Assembly: GCF_009650435.1 (NCBI RefSeq) | Contig: NZ_VVIP01000049.1 | Location: 100,563-164,562, forward strand | Length of the DNA stretch: 64,000 nucleotides | Direction of reading: 5' to 3' | Source: Foetidibacter luteolus | GTDB taxonomy: Bacteria > Bacteroidota > Bacteroidia > Chitinophagales > Chitinophagaceae | Shown here: positions 33,871-42,673 of the stretch, piece by piece | How the letters are laid out: each line of letters begins with the position of its first letter | How positions within the stretch are numbered: the stretch's first letter is position 1 | The notes under the pieces: model-generated | The model's input: only the letters and a program-made list of their open reading frames with translations | What the model was told of the DNA's origin: nothing | Databases searched by the model: none | Position numbers and translations under genes: made by a program

Positions 33871-35076
33871 ATGAAAGATTTGAATGAGCAGGCTTTTATG
33901 CAATTATTTAAGGAGGTATGCCGGAAATGCTTTGGCCATACCCTTACGCAACCACTTTCTGAAACCGACAGCAAACTGTTGGCTAGTAAAATATTTGAAC
34001 AAACCGGGTTAGTGATCGGGGTTAAAAGCATTAAGAATTACTCAAACTACATTTTAAGCCCGCTGGACGCAAAGAAGGAGAACCCCTCCGCCGCCACGCT
34101 GGATACCCTGGCCAGGTATGTTTTAAACGCTCCGGAAACAGATGAACTGCAACGCAAAAGCAAGGAAAGTCATTTTCCCTATTGGTTTGAGTACAGGAAT
34201 GGCTTTACAAGCAGTAATCAAGCGGAAAATATGCCAGGGCCGGCCCGGCAAACAGGCAAAGTAACCCGCAAAAAGTGGCTGCTTGCGGTTAGCGCGATAC
34301 TGGTTGTAGCAGTGGCCTTTTTTGCGGTAAATTTTTTGTTTACCCGAAAGAGCCAGGTTTTTTTTACAGATGACTTTAATTCCGTAGCTACCGACACCCT
34401 GGAAAAAAAGGGCTGGATAATTAAACAGCAAGACGGAACTTACTGGAACAGGCGCCACCTGCAAAACGGGCACCTTACTTTATTTACCCTGGTGGGCGAT
34501 AACTGGCCAGATACTGCAAAACCAAAGCTAAAGGGCATAAAGAACTTACTGGTGCGCAAAATTGACAGCGATTGCTTTAGCACTGAAATTCACCTTACGG
34601 GTTTTGTACCCAACAGCAGTTGGCAGCAGGCCGGCATTTTGCTGGCAGAAGATTCAACATTTACGGGCAAGGCGTTGCGGTTATCCATTGGATATAACGA
34701 TTTTTTTGGCGGGTACAGTAACCCAGCCGAAGTACTTATACAGGCCGTTGGATCTGTAATAGCTGACAACCGCAGCAAACCGGAGGAGATTGCGCATGTT
34801 GTGCTGTTTTCCGGCAACCCGCAGAAAGACAGCCTGATTGCAGGTAACCTATCCAAATCTGCTCTGAAAATTGAAAAGAAAGGTACCCAATACCGTTTTT
34901 TATATTCAACAGGGAAAATGGAAAACTTTGCGTTTAAAGAAGCAGCCCGCGGCGATTTTTCCATACAACCCAGGTATATCGGCATTTTTGCCATGCAAGG
35001 CTATGCCGAGACTGAAAAACCGCTGACAGTTTCATTTGATTCTTTTAGTTTGTTTGAAATGGATTGCAGCAATTAG
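33871..35076 (+). CDS. membrane-anchored protein with N-terminal adaptor domain and beta-sandwich
   Basis: A 401-residue protein. The N-terminal helical domain (1-95) with LLASKIFEQTGLVIGVKSIK and NPSAATLDTLARYVLNAP is a module found at the N-terminus of diverse Bacteroidota ATP-binding or sensor proteins. One membrane helix follows (135-157, LLAVSAILVVAVAFFAVNFL), then an extracytoplasmic beta-sandwich (about 165-395) of DUF1349/LamG type with YWNRRHLQNGHLTLFTLVGD. It may sense glycan. No partner is adjacent except the DUF1345 gene 53 bp downstream. Confidence 0.6.
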   Translation: MKDLNEQAFMQLFKEVCRKCFGHTLTQPLSETDSKLLASKIFEQTGLVIGVKSIKNYSNYILSPLDAKKENPSAATLDTLARYVLNAPETDELQRKSKESHFPYWFEYRNGFTSSNQAENMPGPARQTGKVTRKKWLLAVSAILVVAVAFFAVNFLFTRKSQVFFTDDFNSVATDTLEKKGWIIKQQDGTYWNRRHLQNGHLTLFTLVGDNWPDTAKPKLKGIKNLLVRKIDSDCFSTEIHLTGFVPNSSWQQAGILLAEDSTFTGKALRLSIGYNDFFGGYSNPAEVLIQAVGSVIADNRSKPEEIAHVVLFSGNPQKDSLIAGNLSKSALKIEKKGTQYRFLYSTGKMENFAFKEAARGDFSIQPRYIGIFAMQGYAETEKPLTVSFDSFSLFEMDCSN

Positions 35077-35129
35077 CAAAGCAGGTACGTCAGTGCACGC
35101 AAATACATTAACGATTATTACAGCAACTT

Positions 35130-35825
35130 ATGCCACACACTTTAGTCAAAACACCCAATTCCTACATCATTACCCGGCCATTGTACCGTGTACTGATAAG
35201 CGTTGCCGTAGCAATGATAACCTTCCTGATTATACGGAAAAGTAACCAGCAACCGCTAATGACCACCATGATAGTGTGGGATGTATTCGCTTTTTGTTAT
35301 ACCGTGGCAGGCTGGGTGGTATTTTTCCTGCTATCCCCTACTGCCATCCGCAATAATGCACAGAAAGAAGATGGCAGCCGGTTGTTTGTTTTTTTCATTA
35401 TCGTTGTTGCTTCTTTTGCCAGCATGTTTACCGTGTTGCTGCTGATGCTTACTAAAGCATCTTTTTCCGGCCAGGGCAACGGGTTCGGATTGTTTTTACT
35501 GGTTGCCATTTCAGGCATGCTGCTTTCCTGGCTGATGGTACACACCACTTTTAGCTTTCACTATGCACACATGTACTATTCTGATGATGACACGGATAAA
35601 AAACAACATGCCGGCGGGCTTGAATTTCCAAAGGAAAAGCAGCCGGACTATCTTGATTTTGCTTATTTCTCCTTTGTTATCGGCATGACGTTCCAGGTGT
35701 CTGATGTGGAAATATCATCCCGCAGCATACGCAGGCTGGCGCTGCTGCAGGGGCTGCTGTCTTTTGGCTTAAACACTTTTGTGGTAGCACTTACCATTAA
35801 CCTGGTTGCCGGGCTGATGAAATAA
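35130..35825 (+). CDS. DUF1345 membrane protein
   Basis: A 231-residue membrane protein with five or six helices (near 20-35, 45-70, 85-107, 118-140, 172-190, 205-228). The segment LDFAYFSFVIGMTFQVSDVE (175-194) followed by IRRLALLQGLLSF is the DUF1345 signature. No function is known. It is followed by a strong hairpin terminator at 35849. Confidence 0.87.
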   Translation: MPHTLVKTPNSYIITRPLYRVLISVAVAMITFLIIRKSNQQPLMTTMIVWDVFAFCYTVAGWVVFFLLSPTAIRNNAQKEDGSRLFVFFIIVVASFASMFTVLLLMLTKASFSGQGNGFGLFLLVAISGMLLSWLMVHTTFSFHYAHMYYSDDDTDKKQHAGGLEFPKEKQPDYLDFAYFSFVIGMTFQVSDVEISSRSIRRLALLQGLLSFGLNTFVVALTINLVAGLMK

Positions 35826-35848
35826 ACGGCATAAACCCCGGAAAACAG

Positions 35849-35876
35849 GCAGGCCGGCTTATAGCCGGCCTGCAAA
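35849..35876 (+). terminator. strong hairpin terminator
   Basis: GCAGGCCGGC-TTATA-GCCGGCCTGC, a perfect 10-bp stem with a five-base loop (35849-35873), 23 bp after the DUF1345 stop. Confidence 0.8.
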
Positions 35877-36159
35877 ATGATTATTGTTAATCCTTCAGCA
35901 AATAAAGTAAGAATGATATTGTTCAACCCGTTTGGGGTTGGGGTTCGATTACCGCATGCTATCCCCGGATTTTAGCCGGGGCTATTCACATTTTAGCCCT
36001 TTGGGCTATGGCGCCAAAGGCGGCAGCAACAAAACTACCCTGTGGGAAAAGCTGCGTAGCGAACAGAACGTACAAGAGTGCGACGCAACGATGCCTCATA
36101 GTAGTTCCTACAGCCGGGCTCAAAAAAAAATTCTTAATCACCAGCCGGTTACCAACTAC
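35877..36159. repeat. CCGGGG hairpin repeat and extended R1 repeat
   Basis: A copy of the two-hairpin element (TCCCCGGATTTTAGCCGGGG at 35959-35978, then CTATTCACAT and AGCCCTTTGGGCT) is followed by an extended R1 repeat at 36010-36125 with core TGCGACGCAA at 36079-36088. No gene. Confidence 0.8.
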
Positions 36160-37392
36160 TTATTTGCCCAGTTTCTTCTTCAGGTTTTCGTCAAGTGCAT
36201 CTAAAAACTCCTGTGTGTACAGGTAGTCTTTACCATGCTCAACTTTGTTGCCGTGGATACATACGGCCAGGTCTTTGGTCATTTTGCCGCTTTCAACAGT
36301 TTCTACGCAAACAGCTTCTAATGCATGGCAAAAATCAATCAGCTCCTGGTTACCGTCCAGCTTACCGCGAAACTCCAGGCCCCTCGTCCACGCAAAAATG
36401 GAAGCGATGGGGTTGGTAGAAGTAGGCTTGCCTTTCTGGTGGTCGCGGTAGTGGCGTGTAACCGTACCGTGTGCAGCTTCTGCTTCCATTACTTTACCAT
36501 CCGGTGTAACCAGTGTGGAAGTCATGAGGCCAAGACTGCCAAAGCCCTGTGCAACGGTATCGCTCTGCACATCGCCATCGTAGTTTTTACAAGCCCAAAC
36601 AAAGTTGCCATTCCATTTTAAGGCACTGGCCACCATGTCATCAATCAGGCGGTGTTCGTAAGTGATGCCCGCTTCGTCGAATTTGGCTTTAAACTCAGTT
36701 TGATAAATGTTCTCGAAAATATCCTTAAACCGGCCATCGTATTTTTTGAGGATGGTGTTTTTGGTAGAAAGGTACAGCGGCCATTTTTTCATGAGTGCCT
36801 GGTTAAAACAGGCACGGGCAAAACCGGTAATGCTTTCATCTGTATTGTACATGGTAAGCGCAACGCCGTCTCCCTTAAAGTTGAATACCTCAAACTCCTG
36901 CACAGTGCCGCCTTCACCTTCAAACTTAACGGTTAGTTTACCTTTGCCCTTGGTAACAAAATCCGTAGCACGGTATTGATCGCCAAAAGCGTGGCGGCCG
37001 ATACAGATGGGGGCCGTCCAGTTGGGCACCAGCCTGGGCACATTGGTGCACACGATGGGCTCACGGAAAACGGTACCATCAAGGATGTTGCGGATAGTGC
37101 CGTTAGGGCTTTTCCACATTTGTTTAAGCTTAAACTCTTCTACACGGGCTTCATCGGGCGTAATGGTAGCGCATTTAATGCCCACACCATATTGCCTGAT
37201 GGCATTGGCCGCGTCAACGGTAACCTTATCATCGGTTTCGTCGCGGTATTCAATACCCAGGTCGTAGTATTTTATATCAACATCAATGTAGGGAAGTATA
37301 AGTTTTTCTTTGATGAATTTCCAGATAATCCTTGTCATTTCATCGCCATCCAGTTCTACCACCGGGTTGGCTACTTTAATTTTTTCGGCCAT
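36160..37392 (-). CDS. icd: NADP-dependent isocitrate dehydrogenase
   Basis: A 410-residue enzyme of the eukaryotic-type (type II) NADP-IDH group. The start at 37392 (MAEKIKVANPVVELDGDEMT) is typical; a longer frame adds 27 residues. It catalyses oxidative decarboxylation of isocitrate to 2-oxoglutarate. Landmarks: MWKSPNGTIRNILDGTVFRE (isocitrate-binding Ser/Asn/Arg), RLIDDMVASALKWNGNFVWA, NYDGDVQSDTVAQGFGSLGL (metal-binding Asp residues) and EAAHGTVTRHYR. A TACATTTG element in the leader fits the Bacteroidota -7 motif. It is divergent from the GDSL gene. Confidence 0.95.
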   Translation of the reverse strand: MAEKIKVANPVVELDGDEMTRIIWKFIKEKLILPYIDVDIKYYDLGIEYRDETDDKVTVDAANAIRQYGVGIKCATITPDEARVEEFKLKQMWKSPNGTIRNILDGTVFREPIVCTNVPRLVPNWTAPICIGRHAFGDQYRATDFVTKGKGKLTVKFEGEGGTVQEFEVFNFKGDGVALTMYNTDESITGFARACFNQALMKKWPLYLSTKNTILKKYDGRFKDIFENIYQTEFKAKFDEAGITYEHRLIDDMVASALKWNGNFVWACKNYDGDVQSDTVAQGFGSLGLMTSTLVTPDGKVMEAEAAHGTVTRHYRDHQKGKPTSTNPIASIFAWTRGLEFRGKLDGNQELIDFCHALEAVCVETVESGKMTKDLAVCIHGNKVEHGKDYLYTQEFLDALDENLKKKLGK

Positions 37393-37424
37393 TGCAATTG
37401 TTTTTGGGTTAAACAAAATGTGTA

Positions 37425-37432
37425 CAAATGTA
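37425..37432 (-). promoter_or_regulatory. Bacteroidota-type -7 element before icd
   Basis: On the minus strand TACATTTG matches the TAnnTTTG consensus of the Bacteroidota primary sigma factor; it lies about 32 bp upstream of the icd start. No well-spaced TTTG -33 element is visible, so the call is tentative. Confidence 0.45.
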
Positions 37433-37494
37433 GGGGGTTTGAAATTTTTTTTGAGAGAAAACAAAAAGGTCATTTTTTCCGTAATTAGTATACA

Positions 37495-38229
37495 ATGAAA
37501 CGCTTTGCAGGCATATCTTCTTTACTTGTTCTGTTGTTGCTGGCGGCAGCCCATGGCTGTAAAAAAGCAGCCGCCCCACAAATTGGCAGCAACCCTCCAG
37601 GTGCTGATACCAGCCTTGTTGAGGATACCGCATCTTACAGTTTCCTGGCATTGGGAGATTCTTACACCATTGGCGCTTCGGTTCTGCCTGCGGAACGCTT
37701 TCCTGCACAAACGGTTGAACTGCTTAGTTCCATCGGTAAAAAAGTAGGGGCCTTGCAATATATCGCCACATCCGGCTGGACGACCAGTAACCTTATTGCA
37801 GCCATTAACCAGCAAAACCCGAAAGGCCCTTTTGACATTGTAACCCTGCTGATTGGCGTTAACGACCAGTACCAAAGCCGCGACTCCACCGGTTACCGGG
37901 AACGGTTTACCCAGGTATTAAATATGGCCATATCACTCGCCGGCGACAGGAGCCATGTATTCGTACTTTCCATACCCGACTACAGCGTAACACCCTTTGC
38001 GGCAGGCAGCGATAAGCCAGCCATTCGTGAACAAATAGATTGGTTTAACAGCATAAACCTGCAGGTTTGCAACGCTTACGGCATTAGTTACTCGGATATT
38101 ACCGGCATCTCCCGGGAGGCTGCCAACGATATGAGTTTACTTGCTAACGACGGCCTGCACCCGTCCGGTAAAATGTACCTGAAATGGGCGCAATTGCTGG
38201 CGCCGAAGATTAAGGGGGTATTGAAGTGA
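37495..38229 (+). CDS. SGNH/GDSL-family lipoprotein hydrolase
   Basis: A 244-residue lipoprotein (signal ending AAHGC, Cys22) with the four SGNH blocks: GDSYTIG (54-60, nucleophile Ser56), a Gly in block II (SGWTTSN), GVND (121-124) and DGLHPS (219-224, Asp219/His222). These hydrolases deacylate esters of glycans, lipids or peptidoglycan. Probably periplasmic or on the cell surface. It is divergent from icd; R2 repeat DNA follows its stop. Substrate unknown. Confidence 0.88.
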   Translation: MKRFAGISSLLVLLLLAAAHGCKKAAAPQIGSNPPGADTSLVEDTASYSFLALGDSYTIGASVLPAERFPAQTVELLSSIGKKVGALQYIATSGWTTSNLIAAINQQNPKGPFDIVTLLIGVNDQYQSRDSTGYRERFTQVLNMAISLAGDRSHVFVLSIPDYSVTPFAAGSDKPAIREQIDWFNSINLQVCNAYGISYSDITGISREAANDMSLLANDGLHPSGKMYLKWAQLLAPKIKGVLK

Positions 38230-38261
38230 ACCTGCGGCTATTGAAGAATGGTTTGGTGGCC

Positions 38262-38345
38262 GGCAGAGGGACTTCGTGGCGTCCCGGTTGCGTCGCACTA
38301 CGTTCATCGTTCTGTTCTTTGGGCGGCAGTTAAGCGTAGGGGCAA
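38262..38345 (+). repeat. dispersed R2 repeat
   Basis: CTTCGTGGCGTCCCGG, core TTGCGTCGCA at 38288-38297, CTACGTTCATCGTTCTGTTC, TTTGGGCGGCAG, then TTAAGCGTAGGGGCAAG, a tail also seen near 10000. Confidence 0.8.
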
Positions 38346-38494
38346 GAATAAGCCGTTATTTACCAGGCGAGTAACTAACATCAATTATGTTTGCAGTAAA
38401 AAACAAAATAATGCTTAACCTGTTGACAGACGTTATCACCAGACGAAAACACAAAGTCTTCTCAGATCAATAGACAATGGTATCGCAAAATTAA

Positions 38495-39260
38495 ATGCGA
38501 TGGCCACCTTTGAATTCATGGAAAAAAATCTTCACAATAATCCCCGCTATAGCGCCCCCCAAGAAACTGAATAGGTATGAGTTCCAGGTTTATTCGCAAA
38601 ACGGTGAAGACGGTATTATTCATGAAATTTTTAAACGTATAGGGGTTACTAACAAATTTTTTATTGAGTTTGGAGTGGAAAACGGAACAGAATGCAATAC
38701 TACCAGCCTGTTGTATAATGGCTGGAAGGGTTTATGGATTGGAGGCGAGAAAAAGTATGTTGAAAAAATTAATAAATCTTGCAAAAACATAATAGACCAA
38801 AAGAAGTTAACTATTATAAATGCTTTCATAACCGCTGAAAATATTGAATCACTGTTCTTAGAAGCCAATTCTCCAGCTGAGCCCGACTTACTATCAATTG
38901 ATATTGACAGAAACAATTACTATGTATGGAATGCAGTAAAGAACTATTTGCCGAGGGTTTTGATTATCGAGTATAATGCAATTTTTAGACCAGGAGTTCG
39001 ATTTTGTGTTCCATACGAAGCCGCACCCTCCTGGGATGGAACAAGTAGCTTTGGGGGCAGTTTAAATCTCTATATGAATTAGGATTCAAAAAGGATATTG
39101 CCTGGTGGATTCTGACTTTACCGGGACCAATGCTTTTTTTATAAGACAAGATTTGGTGACGGATTTGTTTCAACATCCTTTTACTCCGGAAAATCACGAT
39201 GAACCCCCTCGGTATTTTCTGAATCGCAAGGATGGGCACCCACGAAAGATTAAACTTTGA
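38495..39260 (+). pseudogene. SAM-methyltransferase-like gene with two frame disruptions
   Basis: The frame begins MRWPPLNSWKKIFTIIPAIA and has YSQNGEDGIIHEIFKRIG and FIEFGVENGTEC (56-67), the SAM-binding motif I of a family of polysaccharide-cluster methyltransferases, and LLSIDIDRNNYYVW. It stops at 39082, but coding resumes in other frames: SLYELGF near 39068-39090, then VDSDFTGTNAFFIRQDLVTD and on to LNRKDGHPRKIKL, ending in TGA at 39258-39260. Two single-base losses, in AAA and GG runs, explain this. Either it is a recent pseudogene or the sequence has two base-calling errors. Confidence 0.8.
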
Positions 39261-39276
39261 CACTTAAACACTTATT

Positions 39277-40173
39277 TTATTTGGCCAACAACTCGTTCTC
39301 GGTAATTTTTTTAGCCAAAGTCTCATCTTCCTTGTGAAAAAGACAGATATTATAGTAATAAATGAGGCTCCCACTTCCATTTGCGTAATGGTGCAATTGA
39401 GATACGATGTCTTCGTTTGACAATGAAGCAGATATGACAAACCTACCTCTGTCATCAAAAAAAAGTATGTCAGAGTAACCGAGACTGGCTAAAGAAAAAA
39501 TAGTGGAGAGCCCATCTTCGCCGATAGCATTCATGTTATCTCTGTTATACTCAAAGTATACTACAGGTTTAACTTGCTTAAGATAATTAAAGGCACCTCG
39601 CAATATAATAGTATCAAAGCCTTCAGTATCAATTTTTAGAAACTTAATTTTGCTTTTATCCGGTATGTCATTTATAACTGTATCAAGTGTCAGGAGTTGC
39701 ACTAAGCTGGCTCCTTCTTTGCCAGGAATGATCGTTGTATTCCAACCCTGTTTATCTAAAGTGACATTAATGCTTGAATCCGTTTCACCAAGAAATTGTT
39801 TTATCGTGGTAACGTGCTTAAACTGAGCAACATTTCTTTGCAAATAACGATAAGAAAGTTCATCCCCTTCTATGCATACTATAGGAATATCCTTGATTGA
39901 TTTAATAATTGCTACAGTATCGCCTACATTAGCGCCAACATCCAGCAAAACAAGATCGGGATACTTTTCGTTAACAATATTTACCAACCTGGCAATTTCC
40001 CCATTAAAGTCTTTTTGCTCTTTGTAAGTACTAATGAGTGGATTGTTCGCAGGCAAAACAATTTCATAGTTGCCCACCATAACATTTTTGTCTTTCTTTA
40101 GTATCGGGGCAGCAGGTACTTTCATGAAATCGTATCCAAAATATCTCAAGCACTTTCGTAAAAATTTTTTCAT
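39277..40173 (-). CDS. FkbM-family methyltransferase
   Basis: A 298-residue SAM-dependent methyltransferase. Motif I is LLDVGANVGDT (76-86), followed by VCIEGDELSYRYLQRNV and FLKIDTEGFDTIILRGA (about 176-192), the FkbM hallmark. Such enzymes O-methylate sugars in surface polysaccharides or lipooligosaccharides. Its start overlaps the stop of the upstream methyltransferase by four bases (ATGA), so the minus-strand trio 41608-39277 is translationally coupled. Confidence 0.9.
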   Translation of the reverse strand: MKKFLRKCLRYFGYDFMKVPAAPILKKDKNVMVGNYEIVLPANNPLISTYKEQKDFNGEIARLVNIVNEKYPDLVLLDVGANVGDTVAIIKSIKDIPIVCIEGDELSYRYLQRNVAQFKHVTTIKQFLGETDSSINVTLDKQGWNTTIIPGKEGASLVQLLTLDTVINDIPDKSKIKFLKIDTEGFDTIILRGAFNYLKQVKPVVYFEYNRDNMNAIGEDGLSTIFSLASLGYSDILFFDDRGRFVISASLSNEDIVSQLHHYANGSGSLIYYYNICLFHKEDETLAKKITENELLAK

Positions 40174-40745
40174 CTTAATTTCTTTATTTTTAGAACAAGA
40201 ACAACATTATAGTCTATTTCACAATCACTCTCAAAAAGAATAGTATAAGACAAATTATCCATCCCGTTTAATTGATTTAGCATGAATTTTAGCCCCATGT
40301 TTTTATGAACATGAAATAAATTTAATGGCTGCCCTGTCTTTTTGCAATAAGATTCATACTTAGGTTGATCCGGGAATACAAGAATGAGATTCCCCTCATT
40401 CTTTAATATCCTTGTAAATTTTTGTAACGCTTCGCGGGTATTGCTAAAATCTTCAATAAGATGACTTGTATAAACGTAATCGAAAGTATTATCCGCAAGA
40501 GGTATTTCCTCCTTCATTACATCGCAAGGTATGTCAACTTTGTCTTTTCCTGTATTAGCGTAGGGGTTTAGAAAATCAATACCCATACAATTTTCATTTT
40601 TAATTTTATCGCCACCAAAGCCAATATCGCAACCATTGCCGACACAGTATGGGGTAACCAAATGCCTCACTTTCGACGTTTCAGATGGATAGCGTTGCTT
40701 TATTCCCAGTTTTCTTTTGATTTTTCTGATTATTTTGCTAATCAT
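40170..40745 (-). CDS. class I SAM-dependent methyltransferase
   Basis: A 191-residue methyltransferase. CDIGFGGDKI (39-48) is a variant motif I and TFDYVYTSHLIEDFSNTREA (87-106) is the post-motif segment of Methyltransf_11-type enzymes; NLILVFPDQPKYESY follows. It overlaps the GT9 gene by four bases upstream and the FkbM gene by four bases downstream. Likely modifies a sugar residue of the surface glycan. Confidence 0.88.
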   Translation of the reverse strand: MISKIIRKIKRKLGIKQRYPSETSKVRHLVTPYCVGNGCDIGFGGDKIKNENCMGIDFLNPYANTGKDKVDIPCDVMKEEIPLADNTFDYVYTSHLIEDFSNTREALQKFTRILKNEGNLILVFPDQPKYESYCKKTGQPLNLFHVHKNMGLKFMLNQLNGMDNLSYTILFESDCEIDYNVVLVLKIKKLR

Positions 40746-41608
40746 TTTAGGTAAGTGTCTATGAGTTTATCAATATATTTCAATACGTATCCGGTTGTAT
40801 GATTTGAGCATTTGGGTATTCCGGCCTCTCCCACAAGTCTGCATATAGGGCCATTTTTGCTTACAACATTATGGTAACAACCTGCAAATTCGCAATACTG
40901 CTGTAAAAAAAAACCTTTAAAAAGTTCCGGAAAATGCCTGAGAAGAGGGTTCACAGCTCCAAAAAATATCAGGGAAGGAACACCAAAACTTGCTGCAATA
41001 TGACTTGGGCCAGAGTCAATACCGATAAAAAAAGAGCTTTTGCCAATAAGGGCAGACAATTGCCGCAAATTTGTTTTTATTACTTGGGCTCCAGGGATGT
41101 ACTCAGGATTTTTTCCTATTTGTATTACTTCATACCCCAAGTCATTCATGTGTTTAATAATAAGCCCCCAATCAATGCCAAAAACCCTCCGATAATTTCT
41201 GTCCGAGAAAGTTTCTATATGCAATATCACATAACACTTGCCCACTGAATCCGAATGCATTTCATCTTTGTTCAGATAAATTCTTGGGTATTGATTGACT
41301 CTCGGAATTCCGGCTCTGTCCTGATAAGCATGCAACAAAGGCGTTTTTGGTTTTCTTTCATAGGAAAAATCAAGATTAACAAAAACGACCCTTGTCCCTA
41401 ACAGTCGCTCTGCATTGGAAAAAATTTTTTCAAACAGGTTTAGCTCCTTCTTGAAAATGACGTTTTTATGTGGATAGTTATCGAACAGTTCATTAAACTT
41501 TGTATGAACTACTATTTTTTTATTTTTTTTGGCATATTCCCTAATTATCGGCTCTATCCATAAAACATCTCCGATTTGTCTTTTTCTTATGATATACTTG
41601 AAAATCAT
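40742..41608 (-). CDS. glycosyltransferase family 9 (heptosyltransferase-like)
   Basis: A 288-residue GT-B glycosyltransferase of GT9. The N-terminus IRKRQIGDVLWIEPIIREY fits the acceptor domain, and FFIGIDSGPSHIAASFGVPS (198-217) with LIFFGAVNP is the nucleotide-sugar-binding signature (normally ADP-heptose). A C-terminal Cys-containing stretch (QYCEFAGCYH...CRLVGEAGIPKC) is typical of Bacteroidota members. First gene of the minus-strand trio, 48 bp from the divergent GT2 gene. Confidence 0.87.
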   Translation of the reverse strand: MIFKYIIRKRQIGDVLWIEPIIREYAKKNKKIVVHTKFNELFDNYPHKNVIFKKELNLFEKIFSNAERLLGTRVVFVNLDFSYERKPKTPLLHAYQDRAGIPRVNQYPRIYLNKDEMHSDSVGKCYVILHIETFSDRNYRRVFGIDWGLIIKHMNDLGYEVIQIGKNPEYIPGAQVIKTNLRQLSALIGKSSFFIGIDSGPSHIAASFGVPSLIFFGAVNPLLRHFPELFKGFFLQQYCEFAGCYHNVVSKNGPICRLVGEAGIPKCSNHTTGYVLKYIDKLIDTYLK

Positions 41609-41656
41609 TTTCTTTAGTTCTTCGATGCAAAAAATATTTTAATACCTACATTTGCA

Positions 41657-42607
41657 ATGATGGCAGGCAAAGTCAAAGTTTCTATCTGCATTCCCGCTTA
41701 TAAGCGAACAGAATATCTAAAAAGACTGCTTGATTCAATTAGGCGGCAAACATACCAAAATTTTGAGGTTATTATTTCTGACGACAGTCCAGACAACTCT
41801 GTTAGCGACTTGATAAAAGATTTTGCGACAGAATTGAACATTAGGTACTATAAAAATAACGTTCCGTTAGGCACACCTTCAAATTGGAATTTTTGCATTT
41901 CAAAGGCTAATGGGGATTGGATCAAACTAATGCACGATGATGATTGGTTTACAGATGATAAGAGTCTTCAGAACTTTGTTAACCACACCAATCTGGGTAA
42001 AAAATTCATTTTTTCTGCATACGTTAATGTTTATGCAGGTTTCCAAGTGAAAAAAAATGCTGTTCACATAAAACATGCTTGGAAAAAAACGATTATAAAA
42101 CAGCCCGGATTACTCCTCGCTCAAAATATTGTGGGGCCGCCTAGCGTTACATTGCTTCATCATTCCATAAAGGAAAAATATGATGAACGGCTGAAATGGA
42201 GAGTTGATATGGAGTACTATATAAGGGTTCTTAAAAACGAAAGTAATTTCACTTACATAGATATTCCTCTAGTTAATGTAGGAATTAGTGAAACTCAAGT
42301 TACTCAATCCTGCATTTACAAACCCGAAGTTGAGTTACCGGAAGGGTACATACTTCTGGAAAAGCATGGCACCGGGCAGTTAAAAAATATATGGATATAC
42401 GATGCATGGTGGCGGCTTTTAAGAAACATGAAAATCAGGAAAAAGGAGCAATTGGAACGATACGTATCTAATGAATGGCCAGCGGCAATTGTTTCAATGG
42501 TATCCGATCTGGATACATGTCCTGAGATGTTTTTGAAGGCAGGAATTTCGTCCAAACTATTCATGGTAATTTCTTACTTCAAAAATTTCAGAAAAATAAA
42601 GCAATAG
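41657..42607 (+). CDS. family 2 glycosyltransferase
   Basis: A 316-residue GT-A enzyme: VSICIPAYKRTEYLKRLLDS at the N-terminus, nucleotide-binding SDDSPD (41-46), the DxD-type HDDDWF (93-98) and a WRVDMEYYIRVL segment (about 182-193) in place of the usual ED-Y acceptor motif. It transfers an activated sugar in surface-glycan assembly. It is AT-rich and divergent from the GT9 gene. No transmembrane helix is evident. Confidence 0.9.
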   Translation: MMAGKVKVSICIPAYKRTEYLKRLLDSIRRQTYQNFEVIISDDSPDNSVSDLIKDFATELNIRYYKNNVPLGTPSNWNFCISKANGDWIKLMHDDDWFTDDKSLQNFVNHTNLGKKFIFSAYVNVYAGFQVKKNAVHIKHAWKKTIIKQPGLLLAQNIVGPPSVTLLHHSIKEKYDERLKWRVDMEYYIRVLKNESNFTYIDIPLVNVGISETQVTQSCIYKPEVELPEGYILLEKHGTGQLKNIWIYDAWWRLLRNMKIRKKEQLERYVSNEWPAAIVSMVSDLDTCPEMFLKAGISSKLFMVISYFKNFRKIKQ

Positions 42608-42673
42608 GGCTTTTGTAAGGCCAAACAGTAGCCATAAGCGTGTGGACTTACATTTTAGGGAATTGTAAAATTT

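Noticed and set aside
35935..35958. GGGTTCGATTACC resembling a tRNA T-arm
   Set aside because: No cloverleaf can be built around it; it is the edge of the two-hairpin repeat.
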